DNA from: Biscogniauxia marginata
Taxonomy: Eukaryota; Ascomycota; Sordariomycetes; Xylariales; Xylariaceae
Length of the DNA: 64,000 nt
Assembly (NCBI GenBank): GCA_022695795.1
Contig: MU404106.1
Span: forward strand, 186,535 to 250,534
Direction: 5' to 3'
Both the position numbers and the translations under genes were made by a program. This document shows, one piece after another, positions 58,892-64,000 of the stretch. The stretch's first letter is position 1. Every line of letters begins with the position of its first letter. The notes under the pieces were generated by a model that saw only the letters and a program-made list of their open reading frames with translations, did not search any database and had not been told where the DNA came from.

Positions 58892-59472
58892 AAAAGGAAA
58901 AGGAAAGGGGAGGGAGTAAGTAGGTTGAACTTGAGCAAGGAACGACTCCGCATCTATGGAAGTGTGTGTGGGGGGGGGTGGTGGACAGATATGAAGGTTC
59001 CTCCAAGCCTTCTGCTGATGAAAACTGGCATCGCACTGCTAGCATCTGGTGGGCGTCGATAAGGACAATGCGGTCCTAGAGGGCGATAACAGGGGTAGGT
59101 AGGAGGGAGGGCCGCCATATTCGATAGGAAAAGAAGAAAACCCCAGACTTGGTGATGGTGGGCGAATGAAAGCCATCTTGTACCAATACTTAAGGTACCT
59201 ACCTACCTACCTAGCTGGCTTGATTCCAAAAACAAGTGTTAATGCCACATGAGGCATCATCTTTTTTTGGACCACAAGTTCACAAATGCTTCATTGGAAA
59301 TTTTTACTTTTTTCATCTTATTGTTCTTATATGTTGCGCGGGATAGACACGCAGATATGCGAGCGAACTATAGTACACCATCTAAGGTACACCTCAAGTC
59401 TAAGCATCTAATCTGGGAATCTAGACCTTACTTTTATATATAAATGACCCGGACAGAACCAAATACACATAT
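58892..59472. other. Spacer between convergent genes
   Basis: 3' flanks of the proteasome gene (+) and SERCA gene (-). A G-run (58970-58978) and a TACCTACCTACCTACC run (59195-59212) are present; no gene. Confidence 0.6.
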
Positions 59473-62400
59473 CTATGCCTCCTTCTTGGTCCTGACGGCC
59501 TCGTCCGTGGTCGTCTGTACAAAGAACTGTCTCTCGACAGCCTTGAGCCCTTCGTCGATGAGTCTAGTATTATATTCATGTCAGCACATTCCTTGCGATT
59601 TTCCATCGGGACTACGGGATTAAAAAGAAATCAGAGAAGATAAACTTACATGACAGGTGCGCTGATGATGAGCACCGCCTTCCACTCGGTCCAGTTCAGG
59701 GGCAGGATGGAGAACAGACCCTGGAGGAAGGGGGTGTAGAGGAGCGCAAAGTGGAGGGCCATCGACAACCCAATGGCATAGACGAGCATCATGTTTTCCC
59801 ACAGGGGAAGGGTCAACAGGGACTCGCTGGACGAGAGGGCGTTCATGGCGTTCAACATTTCGATGACGACGAGGATGGAGAGCGACACGGTGGAGGCTGC
59901 CTTGGCCATATCATTCCCAAATATCTGGCAACCAATTTCTGAAAATTCCGCTGAGCATCGGTGGAAGTGAGACAGCTGGTAAAAGCTGATCTGCGGACCC
60001 TCGGGGTTGTACATAAACCACCATGCATAACCAGCAACTGTAGCAAGGCCGACATAGGTGCCGATGACCATATAGCGGAAGAATAGCCAACCCCCAATAA
60101 GCGCTTCATCGCGCTTCCGTGGCTGTCTCTTCATGATGTCATGATCAGGGGGGTTGAAGGACAAGGCTGTTGCAGGTAGACCATCGGTGACAAGGTTGAC
60201 CCATAGGAGTTGGACAGGAATAAGCGCCTCAGGCATGCCAAGAGCAGCCGTCAGGAAGATTGAGACAACTTCTCCGATGTTTGAAGAGATGAGATACCGG
60301 ATGAACTGCTGGGTGTTGTTGTAAATGGACCGACCCTCTTCGATTGCAACCTCAATAGTCGCAAAGTTGTCGTCAGCGAGGACCATGTCGGCAGCCAGTT
60401 TGGACACGTCAGTTCCAGAACCCATTGCAACGCCAATGTCAGCCTTCTTGAGTGCAGGGGCATCGTTGACACCATCTCCAGTCATAGCGACAACCTCGCC
60501 AAGAGACTGAAGGAGATCGACGAGCTTTGACTTGTGACTAGGCTCTACACGGGAGAACAGAGACGCTTTCTTGGCGGCCTCGAGCTGTTCGCCGGGAGTG
60601 AGGTTGTCAAATTCCCTACCAGTAAAACTCTTGCCCTTCAAATCCTCGAATTCTCCGAAAACTCCGATCTGACGGCAGATGCTCTCCGCGGTATTCCGGT
60701 TATCTCCAGTGATTACAACCACGCGAATCCCGGCATCTTTACACTTCTTAATAGCTCCCGAGACTTCAGGCCGAGGGGGGTCCAACATGCCGACAAGACC
60801 GAGTAGGGTTAGATTCTGTTCCAGCTGCGCGTATTGAGGTGTTGTCTTGGCGTTTTGAACCAGGGGATCTGAACCGACATCGTCCCGGCTTGCGAGTGCA
60901 ATGATTCGAAGTCCACGGTTTCCGTAATCCACAACTTCTTTCATGAGGATATCGTGGAGTTTATTGTCGATGGGAACCCGTTTACCATTGGCACCGACGA
61001 GGGTGTGCGTGCATCGTTCAATAATGGATTCAGGGGCACCTTTGACAAGAAGTTTCTTCTGCTGGCCAGCCTGAACAAGCACAGACATGCTCTTACGGTC
61101 TCGGGAGAATTCATATGTCGAAAGCCGGGGGAACCTCTGCTCGTACCAGGCGCTAGCGTGGTGTACGCAGTCTTCGGGGTTTGAATTCGCTGGGGCACAA
61201 GGTCCAATCTTCTCGGCTAGAACTCTAAGCGCACCTTCGGTAGGCTCTCCCACGTTTGAGAATGCTCCCGTTCGAGCATCATACGCCAATTGAGCGTCGT
61301 TGCAAAGGGCGGCCACTTCATTCATCTGGCAGATCGTGCTTGAAGTCTGGGCAAGGTCCCGAACAACTTTGCCGTTGCGGCTGATCTCTCCCTTGGGTGC
61401 AAATGTTGTGCCTTCTACATCAAGTTCCTCTAGATCCTTACCGTCTTCACCGATATAAACGATCTTGCTCACGCTCATCTGATTGGTCGTGAGGGTACCA
61501 GTCTTGTCCGAGCAGATAACGCTGCAGCTTCCCAGGGTTTCGACAGACGGCAGGCTTCGGACGACCGCATTCTTCGCGGCCATCTTGCGTGTCCCAAGCG
61601 CCAAGCAGGTTGTAATGACGACGGCTAGACCCTCGGGAATGGCCGCAACACCAAGAGAAACAGCGATTTTCAAGTAATAAATAGCACCTTTGGTCCAGTT
61701 TCCGTGGCTCGGATCAGCGAAGTTCGGGATGTTGATAAGCCAGACAAGAACGCAAATAACCGTTATAACCTTTGCGAGTGTGTCTCCAAAGTCATTAAGC
61801 TTCTGCTTTAGGGGAGTCGGCTCGGAAATCTGAGCTGTGATGCTCTCATGAATGTCGCCAATCGCCGTGTTCGACCCGGTTAGGACGACAACCGCCTTGG
61901 CACGCCCAGTCACAACAGTGGTGCCGGAGAACAGCATGTTCGTCTGATCCTGGAGCACCGCTTTCTCATCCTTGACAACAACTGCGGCATCTTTTCCGAC
62001 ACTTTCACTCTCTCCAGTCAAGATGGCTTGGTCGACAGCGAAGCTGTTGCTTTCAATCGAAACAACTCTGCAGTCGGCGGGGATTCGATCGCCAACGGAT
62101 ACGGAAACGATATCACCGGGGACAAGCTCCTCAGCCTTTACGCGCGAAACATGACCTTTATTCCGGATGACACTGGCGACGTTGGCGGAATATTCTTGAA
62201 GCGCAGCAATGGCCTTCTCGGCGCTACTTTCTTGGGATACACCGACGACCGCGTTTAGAATTAGAATTGTCAGGATCTAGTTGTTATTCTCTGTTAGTTT
62301 CATGTACAGTGGCGCAACACGTAGATATTGCCAGGAAGTCTTACAACCAAGGGATCGACGAATGCGCTCCAACCACCTTCTTCCTCGAAGAGAGCCAAGA

Positions 62401-62690
62401 CAAAGGACACGGCCGCAGATCCCAGAAGTATTATAACCAGCTGATCCTTAAACTGCTCGAAAATGAGCTCCCATAGAGGAGTAGGTGGCTCTTCGGGAAT
62501 GGCTATAGTAAGGGCGGCAGTCAGTATCTCGTTGCGCATCCTCTCCAACCAGGCTTGCGGGGCGCAACATACCATTCTTCCCATGCTTGGTTCTCAGGTC
62601 AATGACCTGCTCGTCGGTCAGTCCAGCTTGCGCGTCGACGCCGAAATTTGCCAGGACCGCCTGTATAGGCTTCGCGAAGGCGGACTCCAT
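59473..62690 (-). CDS. nca-1: SERCA-type P-type Ca2+-ATPase
   Basis: Predicted 997-aa ER calcium pump. Exons 62690-62573, 62502-62345, 62276-59650, 59563-59473; introns 70, 68 and 86 bp with CTGAC/CTAAC branches. The start at 62690 gives [10 protein letters not shown], followed by the cation-transporter N domain. Signatures: TGES actuator motif near 179-182, AAIPEGL in M4 near 303-309, phosphorylation motif ICSDKTGT with Asp349 (Asp351 in SERCA1), [11 protein letters not shown] hinge, [13 protein letters not shown] in M5 and [18 protein letters not shown] in M6, whose Asn/Thr/Asp are Ca2+ ligands in the family. Length and spacing match SERCA rather than PMR1 or plasma-membrane pumps. The spliced last exon ends KKEA, a KKXX-type ER-retrieval signal. 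It pumps cytosolic Ca2+ into the ER, supporting secretion and signalling. Confidence 0.96.
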
Positions 62691-64000
62691 GGCCGGCGGT
62701 GGATGTGGTTGGCGGGGTGTGGCCTTAGCACACGATGTCAACGAGAACAGTGGGTGGTGTGGGTAGAGACGGAATTGGCGACCATGCAGAGCGAAGATTT
62801 AAACGGGAAGAGTAGTACAGTAGATGTTGTGATTATCAATGCAGAAAAAAAAAGAACGACTCAAAGATGCCACATGTCTTTTAATTTGAGGGCAGTTGAG
62901 CTAACGCCGAGTTGCCACGGAATGATTAAGTGGGAAGCTTGAATGGACTGGAATGAGAGTTTTCGATCCTTCCAAATGCGAGTAAAGGTCCCTAACCTTA
63001 ATTTAATCGGCTTATCAGCGGGCTGCAGTCCTGATTCAGCAACTCTTGAGCCGATAAGAAAACATAGCAACGTGTTCTCATGGAATCTTTAGCACATTTT
63101 ATTTTTCTCGAGCTTGTCATGTAGCGTACCTCCAAAAAAGAAACCGCCGTTCTGGGCCCGATTGCCTTGCGCTTTGACAAATAGGGCTCCAGAGCTGTTT
63201 AGACCGCCAGCATCAAATCCTGGTCACCAGGCATCTTTCTTATGTGTTAAGACGTCCTCCGATTGGTTAAAGTGCCGTCAATTTGCATCATGGGTGCAAG
63301 GCTGCAAGGGGAGAGGGGGGAAAGGGTGGGCTATACTTTGTTGGTATAAACTGTAAAATACAGGAAATCCGTTTATCCACTTTGCAGGCCTATAGCTACC
63401 TAAACTTGGTGTAATTATTAATATCATGATTAACTATACTACCTGATAACATGCGAAAGACTGATGTAATAAGACTTCTTTTAAGGTCAAGTTGTAAGCT
63501 ATGAATAACAGACGTTCTCCGTAAATATAGCTCTCAGTAAAGCAGCCGTTTGGTAATAGAATATGCTAGTTTCTATTTATTTCTATGCATCTCCATTGCT
63601 CTCAATTAAGGGCACAAATCAGGGCGGGCTCAGGTCCGCATTGGGTAGGTGAAGTGCGTACTCCGCGAAAGACCATTCGATCTTATGCTAATCTCTTCTT
63701 GGACTGTGAAACTGGATTGTGCTGCCACTACCTAGGTAGACATATATCAACCCCACGGTCTAGCTATCTATATAGGTAGGTATGTAGAGGGAAACCTTGC
63801 AAGGCTTCCGTCCCCCCCAAGAACTCACCTAAATTTTGGGTTCCTCGTCTCTGCTGCCCCCCAGCGTTGTCGATCAATGAGTATACGGGCCGTTAGGAAG
63901 ATAGTTGATCATGGTTACATAGTCAGAGATATAGAATTCGCTGAGGTGCAAAAAGATTTGGTAGGTTAGTCGGAGCAACATTAACAAGATCGGCCAAGTA
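62691..64000. other. Upstream region of SERCA gene and window end
   Basis: No gene seen. Promoter side of the Ca2+-ATPase, then AT-rich DNA (63355-63600) and TAGGTA words at 63730-63785. ORFs at 63114-63779 show no protein features. Confidence 0.5.

Noticed and set aside
1..64000. Transposon, CRISPR array or secondary-metabolite cluster
   Set aside because: No transposase, reverse transcriptase, long terminal repeats, spaced repeats, or PKS/NRPS/terpene enzymes seen.

Overview
This window looks like nuclear DNA of a filamentous ascomycete (Pezizomycotina, most likely a Sordariomycete). The protein-coding genes carry short introns of about 46-100 bp with GTRNGT donors and CTAAC/CTGAC branch sites. 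They include filamentous-fungal families: class IV chitin synthase, a CYT-4-type mitochondrial RNase, GH17 BtgE-type glucanase and PlkA-type polo kinase. Long AT-leaning, microsatellite-rich spacers separate them. The species cannot be named from the sequence. I see no tRNA, rRNA, CRISPR, transposon or biosynthetic cluster. A 10-N assembly gap lies at 12763-12772.

Layout. 1-1465: no gene. 1466-4685 (-): CYT-4/Dss1 mitochondrial exoribonuclease. 5323-5844 (+): small GPI-anchored Ser/Thr-rich wall protein. 8492-10219 (+): secreted GH17 beta-1,3-glucanase. 13619-15670 (-): WD40 protein. 20279-23977 (-): class IV chitin synthase. 30058-32367 (+): Skt5/Chs4-like Sel1-repeat chitin synthase activator, head-to-head with the synthase across a 6-kb spacer. 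34756-37885 (-): polo-like kinase. 38778-39516 (+): OPA3-like protein. 40413-41012 (+): unrecognised 178-aa protein. 45109-45715 (+): small fungal membrane protein. 47478-48245 (-): Rtc3/SBDS-N-like protein. 49717-52900 (-): RhoGEF (DH-PH). 54181-54963 (+): ribosomal protein eL36. 55684-57267 (-): TUG/UBX-domain protein. 57950-58891 (+): proteasome subunit beta-3. 59473-62690 (-): SERCA-type Ca2+-ATPase. 62691-64000: no gene.

How they fit together. The left half is rich in cell-wall functions: GPI protein, glucan remodelling enzyme, chitin synthase and its likely activator; a RhoGEF further right belongs to the pathway that usually controls wall synthesis. The right half is housekeeping: translation, proteostasis (a UBX protein and a proteasome subunit sharing a promoter region), mitosis, mitochondria and ER calcium. 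Exon structures were rebuilt by hand from splice signals, frame and family sequence; every multi-exon model given keeps one open frame from start to stop.

I did not find a convincing new biological system. The best second-look items are the divergent chitin synthase/activator pair, two introns whose retention would give different but plausible proteins, a start codon isolated in a 3-nt exon, a TATA promoter in front of only a 36-codon ORF, and an unrecognised 178-aa gene.
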